A DNA stretch of 64,000 nt from positions 124,001-188,000 of the forward strand of contig NZ_JALDAX010000012.1 of the NCBI RefSeq assembly GCF_022698145.1, read 5' to 3'. The notes below the pieces were generated by a model. That model was not told where the DNA came from. It was given only the letters and a program-made list of their open reading frames with translations, and did not search any database. Both the position numbers and the translations under genes were made by a program. This document shows, in pieces, positions 1 to 6,926 of the stretch (position 1 is its first letter; each line of letters starts with the position of its first letter). Origin of the DNA: Streptomyces spinosisporus. Lineage in GTDB: Bacteria; Actinomycetota; Actinomycetes; Streptomycetales; Streptomycetaceae.

Positions 1-1005
1 ACCGGCATCGGCCTGCTGCCGACCTACGACACGATCGGCGTCGCCGCCCCCGTCCTCCTCGTCCTGCTCCGCGTCGTCCAGGGCCTCGCCGTCGGCGCAC
101 AGTGGGGCGGCGCGATGCTGCTGGCCACCGAGTACGCCCCCGAGGGCAAGCGCGGCCTGTACGGCAGTGTCGTCCAACTCGGCGTCCCCATCGGCGTGGT
201 GAGCGCGAACACGGTCTTCCTGCTCGCCGGGGCGTTCACCAGCGACTCCGCGTTCACGGCCTGGGGCTGGCGGATCCCGTTCCTCGTCGGCCTGCTGGTC
301 CTCGCGCTCGCCCGGTACATCCACACCCACGTCGAGGAGACCCCCGAATTCCGGGCGGCCGAGCGGGCGTTGGCCGAGCAGGACAAGGAGCAGGCCGAGC
401 GCACCTCCCCGCTGCGCGCGATCCTGCGCGGCCACCTCGGCACGGTCCTGCTCGCGGGCGGCTCCTTCGCCGTGAACACCGCGACCTTCTACATCCTGAT
501 CACCGGCGTCCTCGACTACACGACCCGCGACCTCGGCATGAAGCGCGACGCGGTGCTCACCGTCTCGCTCTGCGTCAGCCTCACCCAGCTGGTGCTGATC
601 CCGGCCGCCGCCGCGCTCTCCGACCGCGTCGGCCGCATCCGGATCTACACGCTCGGCGCGGCCGGCATCGCCCTGTGGGCCGTACCGATGTTCCTGCTGA
701 TCGACACCGGCTCGCTGCTGTGGCTGGCCGTCGGCACCTTCGTCGCCGGCTGCTTCCTCAGCATTATGTACGGCCCCCAGGCCGCGCTGTTCGCGGAGCT
801 GTTCACGCCCGAGATGCGGTACACGGGAGCCTCGCTCGGCTACCAGATCGCGGCCGTCCTCGGCGGCGGCCTCGCGCCGTTCGTCATGGTGCTGCTGCTG
901 GAGGCGACCGGCACCTCGATGGCGGTGTCCGGCTACATCGTCGTCCTCGCGGTGATCGCCCTGCTGTCCATCAAAGTCCTTGCGGGCCGGGCGCGTTCAC
1001 GCTGA
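1..1005 (+). CDS. MFS transporter, MHS (metabolite:H+ symporter) type, 5'-truncated by the window edge
   Basis: The reading frame is open from base 1, so the start and the first membrane segments lie outside the window. What remains (334 residues) has about nine hydrophobic helices. It contains the loop RVVQGLAVGAQWGGAML followed by E-Y-A-P-E-G-K-R-G, which is typical of the ShiA/ProP/KgtP branch of the major facilitator superfamily. A charged central loop (residues about 105-140, rich in Glu, Gln and Lys) separates the two six-helix halves. These proteins import organic acids or osmolytes with protons; the substrate cannot be read from the sequence. The last 9 bases overlap the 3' end of the convergent EamA gene, so the two genes have no intergenic terminator. 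Confidence 0.9.
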   Translation, partial: TGIGLLPTYDTIGVAAPVLLVLLRVVQGLAVGAQWGGAMLLATEYAPEGKRGLYGSVVQLGVPIGVVSANTVFLLAGAFTSDSAFTAWGWRIPFLVGLLVLALARYIHTHVEETPEFRAAERALAEQDKEQAERTSPLRAILRGHLGTVLLAGGSFAVNTATFYILITGVLDYTTRDLGMKRDAVLTVSLCVSLTQLVLIPAAAALSDRVGRIRIYTLGAAGIALWAVPMFLLIDTGSLLWLAVGTFVAGCFLSIMYGPQAALFAELFTPEMRYTGASLGYQIAAVLGGGLAPFVMVLLLEATGTSMAVSGYIVVLAVIALLSIKVLAGRARSR

Positions 1006-1950
1006 ACCCGGCGCGCCCTCGCGCTGCGGCTCCGGAACCTCCTCCGGTGCCGCGGCCCGCGGGACCTTCCCGCTCCGGGGCCGGGAGCGGGACACCGCCA
1101 CACCCGCCAGACACAGCACTCCGCCCCCGAGCGTGACGAGCCCCGGTACCTCGCCGAGCGCCAGCCACGACATCAGGACGACCAGCGCGGGCACCGCGTA
1201 GGTGGTCGCGCCCATCCGGCCGGCCGTCGTACGGGCCAGCGCGTACGCCCAGGTCGTGAACGCGAGCGCGGTCGGGAACACGCCCAGATAGACCATGTTG
1301 AGGGTCGCCGCGACCGGCGCGTCAGCGGCCTCGCCGACCAGCTGCCCGGCGAACGGCAGACAGCACACCGCACCGACGAGACATCCGAACGTCGTCACCT
1401 GCAGCGCGCTCGCGCTGCCCAGCGCGGGCTTCTGCGCGACGACACCGGCCGCGTAGCCGACCGCCGCCAGCAGACACAGCACCACACCGAGCACCGACGA
1501 GCCGCCCTCGCCCGACATCGACAGACCGACCGCCACCGCGCCCGCGAACGACACCGCCATGCCCGCCAGCAGCCGCGGCGGCATGCGGTCGCCGAGCAGC
1601 CGCGCACCGAGCAGCGCGATGAGGATGGGGCCGACGTTCACGACCAGGGCCGCCGTACCCGCGTCCACCTGCTGCTCGCCCCAGTTCAGGGCCACCATGT
1701 AGAAGCCGAACCAGAGCACCCCGGATATCGCGATCCCGCGCCAGGCCGACCGGGGCGGCAGCCCCTCCCCGCGCAGAAGCAGCATCACGCCGAGCACCAG
1801 CGCCCCGCAGACCAGCCGCCCGAGCGCCAGCGCGCCCGGCGAGTACGCGGCGCCCGCACTGCGGATGGACACGAAGGCGGAGGCCCACAACACGACGGTG
1901 ACGGCGGCGGCACCGGGGGCGAGGAGGTCGCTGCGACGGAGGTTCATCAT
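997..1950 (-). CDS. EamA-type drug/metabolite exporter (DMT superfamily)
   Basis: 317 residues with ten predicted membrane helices arranged as two EamA repeats (roughly 10-135 and 150-285), the normal size for this family. Two adjacent ATG codons (MMNLRRSD) can start the protein; the first is used here. The C-terminal 30 residues are hydrophilic (Arg, Pro and Glu rich) and face the cytoplasm by the usual topology. The substrate is unknown; relatives export amino acids or small metabolites. It is tail-to-tail with the MFS gene, overlapping by 9 bp. On the other side, about 110 bp carrying one copy of a genome repeat separates it from the ArsR-like gene on the same strand. Confidence 0.88.
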   Translation of the reverse strand: MMNLRRSDLLAPGAAAVTVVLWASAFVSIRSAGAAYSPGALALGRLVCGALVLGVMLLLRGEGLPPRSAWRGIAISGVLWFGFYMVALNWGEQQVDAGTAALVVNVGPILIALLGARLLGDRMPPRLLAGMAVSFAGAVAVGLSMSGEGGSSVLGVVLCLLAAVGYAAGVVAQKPALGSASALQVTTFGCLVGAVCCLPFAGQLVGEAADAPVAATLNMVYLGVFPTALAFTTWAYALARTTAGRMGATTYAVPALVVLMSWLALGEVPGLVTLGGGVLCLAGVAVSRSRPRSGKVPRAAAPEEVPEPQREGAPGSA

Positions 1951-2031
1951 GCTCCAGAGGGTAGGGAGGGGACGGCGGAAGGGCTCGCGGGTTTCGGTCG
2001 GTGTGCTGGTGCGGGGGTGCTGTGGCTGGGC

Positions 2032-2051
2032 GCGCAGTTCCCCGCGCCCCT
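2032..2051 (+). repeat. Dispersed intergenic repeat, copy 1 (GCGCAGTTCCCCGCGCCCCT)
   Basis: The exact 20-mer GCGCAGTTCCCCGCGCCCCT occurs three times on the plus strand in this window: here between EamA and the ArsR-like gene, at 15875-15894 before the SDR operon, and at 58874-58893 inside a baseplate gene. Here it is followed by TTCGGGCGC. It looks like a mobile or amplified intergenic element of streptomycete genomes rather than a gene-specific site. Confidence 0.75.
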
Positions 2052-2060
2052 TTCGGGCGC

Positions 2061-2777
2061 TCAGCGCAGCGTTGTCGTGTCGATGCCGAAGAGGGTGGTC
2101 AGGGCCTGCTCGCCCTGTTCGGTCACCTTCACCGCCCGCTCGCTGCCGATGCGTACGCACCAGCCCGCGTCCAGCGCGTGACGGCAGAACGCCGCTCCCG
2201 CGACCCCCGCGAGATGCGGTCGGCGTTCGGTCCAGTCGAGGCAGGCGCGGGCGAGGGGGCGGCGGCCCTTGCGCTCCAGTGGGATGCCGACGGCGCCGAA
2301 CCACTCCAGACCACTGTCCGTGAGCGCGAACCCGGTGTCCTGGCGCAGCAGCCCGCGCGCCGTCAGCCCGTCGGTGACCGCGATGCCCAGTCGCCCCGCC
2401 AGATGGTCGTAGCAGGTCCGCCCGCGTGCCATCGCCGACCCGGCGCTCGACTCCCGCAGCGTGCGCGGACGCGGTCGTACGGAAGCGTCCGGGGCCACCT
2501 GGGCGGCCAGGTCCTCGACCAGCTGGGCGACGCGGGGGCCGGCGAGGCGTACGTACCGGTGCCGGCCCTGTCGTTCCTCGGCCAGCAGGCCGCCCGCGAC
2601 GAGCTTGCCGAGGTGCTCGCTGAGCGTCGAGGCCGCGACGCCCGCGTGCCGGGCCAGTTCGCCAGCGGTCCACGCCCGGCCGTCGAGCAGCGCCAGCAGA
2701 CACGCCGCCCGTGTCTCGTCGGCCATCAGCCCGGCCAGCCGGGCCAGCTGCGGTGCCTGGGGGTCCCTGGTGGTCAT
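2061..2777 (-). CDS. ArsR-like winged-helix transcriptional regulator
   Basis: 238 residues. The N-terminal 80 form an ArsR-type winged helix (GELARHAGVAASTLSEHLGK is the recognition region; the wing is ERQGRHRYVRL). The C-terminal 150 residues are an extra domain not found in minimal ArsR proteins (about 100 residues), so this belongs to the longer ArsR/HTH_20 class common in actinomycetes. No cysteine metal site of the ArsR CxC type is visible in the HTH, so metal sensing is not supported. The start is the ATG of MTTRDPQ; an in-frame ATG four codons upstream (MLGRM) is equally possible. The EamA exporter lies downstream on the same strand and could be co-regulated. Confidence 0.85.
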   Translation of the reverse strand: MTTRDPQAPQLARLAGLMADETRAACLLALLDGRAWTAGELARHAGVAASTLSEHLGKLVAGGLLAEERQGRHRYVRLAGPRVAQLVEDLAAQVAPDASVRPRPRTLRESSAGSAMARGRTCYDHLAGRLGIAVTDGLTARGLLRQDTGFALTDSGLEWFGAVGIPLERKGRRPLARACLDWTERRPHLAGVAGAAFCRHALDAGWCVRIGSERAVKVTEQGEQALTTLFGIDTTTLR

Positions 2778-2824
2778 GCGTCCCAGCATGCGGCATGCAC
2801 GGTTCGGTGAGTGCCGAAGTGTCG

Positions 2825-3475
2825 TCACACGGTGCGCTTTACCCGCTCGTACTGCTGCACCAGCCCGTCCAGGAGCGCCGTGAGGCCCGTCTCGAAGGCC
2901 CGCTCGTCGATCTTCTCCTGCTGCTCGGCGAGGAGGTGGGCCTGCTGGAGGTGCGGGTAGTCGGCGGGGTCGTAGGCGCTCTCGTCGTCGACGAAGCCGC
3001 CGGCGAAGGAGCCGAGTGCGGAGCCCATCACGAAGTAGCGCATCAGGGCGCCGATGGAGGTGGCCTGGGCGGGTGGCCAGCCGGCCTCGACCATCGCGCC
3101 GTAGACCGCGTCGGCGAGGCGCAGCCCGGCGGGGCGGCGGCCGGGTCCGGTGGCGAGGACCGGGACGATGTTGGGGTGGTCGCGCAGGGCGGCGCGATAG
3201 GAGACGGCCCAGTCGTGCAGCGCGGTCCGCCACTCGCGGCCGTCCTCGAACATCGACAGGTCGACCTGTGCGCTCACGGAGTCGGCGACCGCCTCCAGGA
3301 TCTCGTCCTTGGTGCGGAAGTGGTTGTAGAGCGAGGGCCCGCTCACCCCCAGCTCCGCGGCGAGCCGGCGGGTGGAGACCGCCGCGAGGCCCTCAGCGTC
3401 CACCAGCACACGTGCCGTCTCGACGATCCGGTCGGTGCTGAGCAGGGGCTTGCGCGGTCGGGCCATGGCGCACAT
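2825..3475 (-). CDS. TetR-family transcriptional regulator, divergent from acyl-CoA dehydrogenase
   Basis: 216 residues. The N-terminal HTH (residues about 12-58: TDRIVETARVLVDAEGLAAV, then LAAELGVSGPSLYNHF) is the canonical TetR DNA-binding domain with the tyrosine of the Y-N-H-F recognition helix. The remainder is the ligand/dimer domain. ATG codons at 3475 (MCAMARP) and 3466 (MARPRKP) both lack a clear ribosome site, so either may be used. The gene is divergent from the acyl-CoA dehydrogenase at 3526. The 50-bp gap holds a perfect 5-1-5 palindrome, so control of the dehydrogenase, and of itself, is the natural inference. The inducer is presumably an acyl-CoA. Confidence 0.9.
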   Translation of the reverse strand: MCAMARPRKPLLSTDRIVETARVLVDAEGLAAVSTRRLAAELGVSGPSLYNHFRTKDEILEAVADSVSAQVDLSMFEDGREWRTALHDWAVSYRAALRDHPNIVPVLATGPGRRPAGLRLADAVYGAMVEAGWPPAQATSIGALMRYFVMGSALGSFAGGFVDDESAYDPADYPHLQQAHLLAEQQEKIDERAFETGLTALLDGLVQQYERVKRTV

Positions 3476-3496
3476 AGTAGGGCTGCGATCAGAAAC

Positions 3497-3507
3497 TAGC
3501 AGTGCTA
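3497..3507. promoter_or_regulatory. Candidate TetR operator TAGCA-G-TGCTA
   Basis: A perfect palindrome (TAGCA, one base, TGCTA) sits in the 50-bp divergent spacer between the TetR gene and the acyl-CoA dehydrogenase, about 20 bp upstream of the dehydrogenase start. It lies in one of the few AT-rich patches here (GAAACTAGC...CTAATTTTAAGG). The position fits an operator that blocks both promoters. Binding by the neighbouring TetR protein is inferred. Confidence 0.6.
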
Positions 3508-3525
3508 ATTTTAAGGTGGCCCACC

Positions 3526-4677
3526 ATGAACCTGGAACTCAGCGAGGAGCAGACCGCCGTCCGCCGGCTCGCCCGGGACTTCGTGGACCGTGAGATCGCC
3601 CCGCACGTTGTCGCCTGGGACCGGGCCGAGGAGGTCGACCGGTCGATCGTGAAGAAGCTCGGCGAGGTCGGCTTCCTCGGTCTGACCATCGACGAGGAGT
3701 ACGGCGGCAGCGGCGGCGACCACCTCGCGTACTGCCTGGTGACGGAGGAGCTCGGGCGCGGTGACTCCTCCGTGCGCGGCATCGTGTCCGTCTCGCTCGG
3801 GCTGGTCGCCAAGACGGTCGCGGCCTGGGGGAGCGAGGAGCAGAAGCGGCAGTGGCTGCCCGGACTCACCTCCGGCGCGTACGTCGGCAGCTTCGGCCTC
3901 ACCGAGCCGGGCACCGGGTCGGACGCCGGCAACCTCACCACGCGGGCCGTCCGCGACGGCGACGACTACGTGATCAACGGCACCAAGATGTTCATCACCA
4001 ACGGCACCTGGGCCGATGTGGTGCTCCTCTTCGCCCGCTCCACCGACGCCCCCGGGCACAAGGGGGTCTCCGCCTTCCTGGTGCCGGCCGACAGCCCCGG
4101 CCTGACCCGGCGCACCATCCACGGCAAGCTCGGCCTGCGCGGCCAGGCGACGGCCGAACTGGTCCTGGAGGACGTGCGGGTACCGGCCTCGGCGATGCTC
4201 GGCGAGGAGGGCAAGGGCTTCTCGGTCGCCATGTCGGCCCTGGCCAAGGGGCGGATGTCGGTGGCGGCCGGCTGCGTGGGCATAGCGCAGGCCGCGCTGG
4301 ACGCGGCCGTCAAGTACGCCGGTGAGCGCGAGCAGTTCGGCACGCCGATCGCGGGTCACCAGCTCGTCCAGGAACTGATCAGCGACATCGCCGTCGACGT
4401 GGACGCCGCCCGGCTGCTGACCTGGCGGGTCGCCGACCTGATCGACCGCGGGCAGCCCTTCGCGGTCGAGTCCTCCAAGGCCAAGCTCTTCGCCTCCGAG
4501 GCCGCCGTCCGCGCCGCGAACAACGCCCTGCAGGTCTTCGGCGGATACGGCTACATCGACGAGTACCCGGCGGGCAAACTGCTGCGCGACGCCCGGGTGA
4601 TGACCCTCTACGAGGGCACCAGCCAGATCCAGAAACTGCTCATCGGCCGTGCCCTGACGGGTGTTTCGGCCTTCTGA
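3526..4677 (+). CDS. Acyl-CoA dehydrogenase (short-chain type)
   Basis: 383 residues, the standard length for the butyryl/isobutyryl/isovaleryl-CoA dehydrogenase family. It has the flavin/substrate signature GLTEPGTGSDAG, the middle beta domain (YVINGTKMFITNG), REQFGTPI in the C-terminal helical domain, FGGYGYIDEYP, and the catalytic-base region LYEGTSQIQ, giving Glu363 as the probable base. It would oxidise a short or branched acyl-CoA to the 2-enoyl-CoA and pass electrons to ETF. The chosen ATG (MNLELSEEQ) is preceded by AAGGTGG; an upstream GTG at 3502 in frame would run through the operator and is rejected. Probably controlled by the divergent TetR gene. Confidence 0.92.
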   Translation: MNLELSEEQTAVRRLARDFVDREIAPHVVAWDRAEEVDRSIVKKLGEVGFLGLTIDEEYGGSGGDHLAYCLVTEELGRGDSSVRGIVSVSLGLVAKTVAAWGSEEQKRQWLPGLTSGAYVGSFGLTEPGTGSDAGNLTTRAVRDGDDYVINGTKMFITNGTWADVVLLFARSTDAPGHKGVSAFLVPADSPGLTRRTIHGKLGLRGQATAELVLEDVRVPASAMLGEEGKGFSVAMSALAKGRMSVAAGCVGIAQAALDAAVKYAGEREQFGTPIAGHQLVQELISDIAVDVDAARLLTWRVADLIDRGQPFAVESSKAKLFASEAAVRAANNALQVFGGYGYIDEYPAGKLLRDARVMTLYEGTSQIQKLLIGRALTGVSAF

Positions 4678-4679
4678 GC

Positions 4680-4713
4680 GGCACTTGAGTACGTGAGGCA
4701 CTTGAGTACGTGA
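4680..4713. repeat. 17-bp tandem repeat (2 copies)
   Basis: GGCACTTGAGTACGTGA is present twice head-to-tail (4680-4696, 4697-4713) directly after the acyl-CoA dehydrogenase stop codon and is followed by a related GTACCTGAG. The halves carry TACGTGA and CACTTGAGTA elements, but no strong hairpin. The function is unknown; it may be a replication-slippage duplication in the 3' UTR. Confidence 0.6.
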
Positions 4714-4773
4714 GTACCTGAGCTGAGTATCCCGGCGGATGTGGTGACGGCCACGTCCGCCGACGCTTGTCCC

Positions 4774-5061
4774 ATGAGTGACACACCGGTCAAGCAGCAG
4801 AGCACGGCGGCCTTCTACGGCCAGGCCGTCGCCTCCTTCGCCGTCGCCATGACCGCGACGGCGATCGGTATCTTCCGGCTGAACGCCGACGCCTGGGTGC
4901 GGGCCTTCCTCGCGATCGCCGTCCTGTACCTCGTCACCTCAGCCTTCACGCTGGCCAAGGTGATCCGCGACCGGCAGGAGGCGGGCCAGATCGTCAGCCG
5001 TGTCGACCAGGCCAGGCTGGAGAAGCTGCTGGCCGAACACGATCCCTTCGAAAAGCTCTGA
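4774..5061 (+). CDS. YiaA/YiaB-family two-helix inner-membrane protein
   Basis: 95 residues from the ATG of MSDTPVKQQ. It has two hydrophobic helices (residues about 16-34 and 42-62) separated by the short polar turn RLNADAW, then a charged cytoplasmic tail (RDRQEAGQIVSRVDQARLEKLLAEHDPFEKL). This matches the YiaAB two-helix domain widespread in actinomycetes and proteobacteria, whose function is not established. A longer ATG/GTG frame from 4741 exists, but the family normally starts close to the first helix. It stands alone between the acyl-CoA dehydrogenase and a TetR gene. Confidence 0.8.
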   Translation: MSDTPVKQQSTAAFYGQAVASFAVAMTATAIGIFRLNADAWVRAFLAIAVLYLVTSAFTLAKVIRDRQEAGQIVSRVDQARLEKLLAEHDPFEKL

Positions 5062-5091
5062 GCGACCGAAACGCTCTGAGCGACGGACACG

Positions 5092-5106
5092 CTAAGCGCT
5101 TGCTCA
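5092..5106. promoter_or_regulatory. Candidate operator CTAAGC-N3-TGCTCA upstream of the TetR gene
   Basis: CTAAGCGCTTGCTCA lies 50 bp upstream of the TetR start at 5157. It matches the perfect palindrome at 6320-6335 upstream of the MaoC gene (CTAAGCAACTGCTTAG): the halves CTAAGC and TGCT are spaced identically by three bases. Two matching sites around one TetR gene suggest autoregulation plus control of maoC. Confidence 0.6.
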
Positions 5107-5156
5107 CTTTCGGCGGTATGGTGGGGGTTCTGTCGGCGAAAAGGGGCGAGCGAGCG

Positions 5157-5780
5157 ATGACTACGGCGGAGGAGACGACCGGCGGCGAGGCGTCCGCGTG
5201 GGGCGAGGTCACGCCCGACGCGGCCCGGCGACTGCTGATCGCCGCGGTGGAGGCCTTCGCCGAGCGCGGGTACCACGCCACCACGACCCGGGACATCGCG
5301 GGCCGCGCGGGCATGAGCCCGGCCGCGCTCTACATCCACTACAAGACCAAGGAAGAGCTGCTCCACCGGATCAGCCGGATCGGTCACGCGAAGGCGCTCG
5401 AGATCCTGCAGACGGCGGCCCGGCGCGAGGGCACCGCCACCGAGCGGCTCGCCGACCAGGTGAGCTCCTTCGTGCGCTGGCACGCGGGCGGGCGGACGAC
5501 CGCCCGCGTCGTGCAGTACGAACTGGACTCGCTCGGGCCCGAGGCGCGCAAGGAGATCCTCGCGCTGCGCCGGCAGTGCGACGCCGAGGTGCGGGCGGTG
5601 ATCGAGGACGGCGTGGCGGCCGGCGAGTTCGACGTGCTGGACGTCAAGGGCACCACGCTCGCCGTGCTGTCGCTCTGCATCGACGTGGCGCGCTGGTTCA
5701 ACGTCGAGGGCCCCTGGACGCCGGACGAGGTCGGCGCGCTCTACGCCGACCTCGTGCTGCGCATGGTGGGGGTCAAGTAG
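5157..5780 (+). CDS. TetR-family regulator, probable repressor of the adjacent maoC gene
   Basis: 207 residues starting at MTTAEETTGG, preceded by a purine-rich stretch ending GGGGCGAGCGAGCG. The HTH covers residues about 25-70 (AFAERGYHATTTRDIAGRAG and SPAALYIHYKTKEELL), the form found in regulators of fatty-acid and steroid catabolism. The C-terminal ligand domain has conserved Trp and Tyr residues (VRWHAGG, YELDSLGPEAR). It converges on maoC, whose upstream palindrome resembles the site before this gene. The likely ligand is an acyl-CoA, inferred from context only. Confidence 0.9.
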   Translation: MTTAEETTGGEASAWGEVTPDAARRLLIAAVEAFAERGYHATTTRDIAGRAGMSPAALYIHYKTKEELLHRISRIGHAKALEILQTAARREGTATERLADQVSSFVRWHAGGRTTARVVQYELDSLGPEARKEILALRRQCDAEVRAVIEDGVAAGEFDVLDVKGTTLAVLSLCIDVARWFNVEGPWTPDEVGALYADLVLRMVGVK

Positions 5781-5845
5781 CCGTTTCTGAGAGGCAGAAG
5801 CCGCGTCTCAGGGACGCGCACGAGCCGTCTCTCAGAGGTAGAAGC
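5780..5845. repeat. Imperfect 22-bp direct repeat at the 3' end of maoC
   Basis: Bases 5780-5801 and 5824-5845 match at 19 of 22 positions (both begin GCCGT and end AGAAGC), with a 44-bp period. The second copy contains the maoC stop codon and last codons read on the minus strand; the first copy is a degenerate duplicate outside the gene. It resembles the larger decayed duplications at 8.8-9.3 and 27.9-28.3 kb. Confidence 0.55.
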
Positions 5846-6293
5846 GGGCCACGGACTCGGCCACGCAGACCGGCTTGTCGCCGCCCTCGCGCTCCACGGT
5901 GTAGCCGACGGCCACCTGTACGCCGCCCGGTACGTCGTCGACGGAGCTGATCCTCGCCGTGGCGCGCAGGCGCGAGCCGACCGGTACGGGTGCGGGGAAA
6001 CGTACCTTGTTGGTGCCGTAGTTGACGCCCATCTTCACGCCCTCGACGGACATCAGCTGGGGGCCGAAGAGGGGCAGCAGGGAGAGGGTCAGATAGCCGT
6101 GCGCGATGGTGGTCCCGAAGGGTCCGGCCGCGGCCTTCTCGGGGTCGACGTGGATCCACTGGTGGTCCCCGGTGGCCTCCGCGAAGAGGTCGATCCGCTT
6201 CTGGTCGACCTCCAACCAGTCGGTGTACCCCAGCTGCTCGCCGACCGCCGCCTTCAGCTCGTCGACGGACGTGAAGATCCTCGGCTCTGCCAT
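5832..6293 (-). CDS. MaoC-family (R)-specific enoyl-CoA hydratase/dehydratase
   Basis: 153 residues, single hot-dog fold, the usual length. The hydratase motif is intact: ATGDHQWIHVDPEKA followed by FGTTIAHGYLTLSL, giving the catalytic Asp and His of the D-x-x-x-x-H dyad. The start is the ATG of MAEPRIF; the track upstream to 6362 would cross the operator. A separate palindrome-bearing promoter drives it away from soxR. It should hydrate trans-2-enoyl-CoA to the (R)-3-hydroxy form or perform the reverse dehydration. Its partner enzymes are not adjacent. Confidence 0.9.
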   Translation of the reverse strand: MAEPRIFTSVDELKAAVGEQLGYTDWLEVDQKRIDLFAEATGDHQWIHVDPEKAAAGPFGTTIAHGYLTLSLLPLFGPQLMSVEGVKMGVNYGTNKVRFPAPVPVGSRLRATARISSVDDVPGGVQVAVGYTVEREGGDKPVCVAESVARFYL

Positions 6294-6319
6294 GTCCCGG
6301 CCTCCCTGCCTCGCAATGT

Positions 6320-6335
6320 CTAAGCAACTGCTTAG
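6320..6335. promoter_or_regulatory. Candidate TetR operator CTAAGCA-AC-TGCTTAG
   Basis: A perfect 7-2-7 palindrome 27 bp upstream of the maoC start, in the divergent region with soxR. It shares CTAAGC-N3-TGCT with the site at 5092-5106, so the TetR protein encoded at 5157 is the best candidate ligand. It is not a SoxR box (no CCTCAAG...CTTGAGG pattern), so it probably does not concern soxR. Confidence 0.65.
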
Positions 6336-6400
6336 CATGGTCGGGTGTGCACCCGATGTCAACGGACCGCCACGGGGACGCAGTGGGTAGGGTTCGAGAG

Positions 6401-6886
6401 GTGCCCCAGATCCCAGAGAAGATCCACGAGCTCACCGTCGGCCAGCTCGCGGCGCGGAGCGGCGCCGCCGTCTCCGCCCTGCACTTCTACGAGTCCAAGG
6501 GCCTGATCAGCAGCCGCCGGACCGCGGGCAACCAGCGCCGCTACCACCGCGACACGCTGCGCCGGGTCGCCTTCGTACGGGCCGCACAGCGCGTCGGCAT
6601 CCCGCTGGCCACGATCCGTGAGGCGCTCGCCGAACTGCCCGAGGAGCGCACCCCCACCCGCGAGGACTGGGCCCGCCTCTCCGAGGCCTGGCGCTCCGAG
6701 CTCGACGAACGCATCAGCCAGCTCAACCGCCTGCGCGACCACCTCACCGACTGCATCGGCTGCGGCTGCCTCTCCCTGGACACCTGCATCCTCTCCAACC
6801 CGAACGACACCTTCGGTCAACGCCAGTCCGGTTCCCGCCTACTCGTGGAGCATCGGGGCGGCCGGAAGGGGCAGGAGCGGGGCTGA
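6401..6886 (+). CDS. soxR: SoxR redox-sensing MerR-family activator
   Basis: 161 residues from the GTG at 6401 (MPQIPEKIHELTVGQ). It has an N-terminal MerR winged helix (LAARSGAAVSALHFYESKGL, then RTAGNQRRYHRDTLRR), a dimerisation helix, and the [2Fe-2S] cluster motif C-x2-C-x-C-x5-C at Cys118, Cys121, Cys123 and Cys129. In Streptomyces SoxR senses redox-active secondary metabolites rather than superoxide and activates a small set of export and oxidoreductase genes. No SoxR box is visible next to the gene, so its targets are elsewhere. A strong terminator begins at the base after the stop codon. An upstream ATG (6347) would add 18 atypical residues. Confidence 0.95.
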   Translation: MPQIPEKIHELTVGQLAARSGAAVSALHFYESKGLISSRRTAGNQRRYHRDTLRRVAFVRAAQRVGIPLATIREALAELPEERTPTREDWARLSEAWRSELDERISQLNRLRDHLTDCIGCGCLSLDTCILSNPNDTFGQRQSGSRLLVEHRGGRKGQERG

Positions 6887-6919
6887 GCCGGGTGCCGGGT
6901 TTTTCGTTCGGCGCCCGGC
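6887..6919. terminator. Bidirectional terminator between soxR and the RNA ligase
   Basis: GCCGGGTGCCG (6887-6897) pairs with CGGCGCCCGGC (6909-6919) over 11 bp with a single G-U pair, around the loop GGTTTTTCGTT. It starts immediately after the soxR stop and ends 7 bp before the stop of the convergent RNA-ligase gene. Confidence 0.75.
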
Positions 6920-6926
6920 GGGCCGG

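Noticed and set aside
6401..6886. SoxR box near soxR
   Set aside because: The only palindrome in the intergenic region matches the TetR-linked CTAAGC site, not the SoxR consensus.
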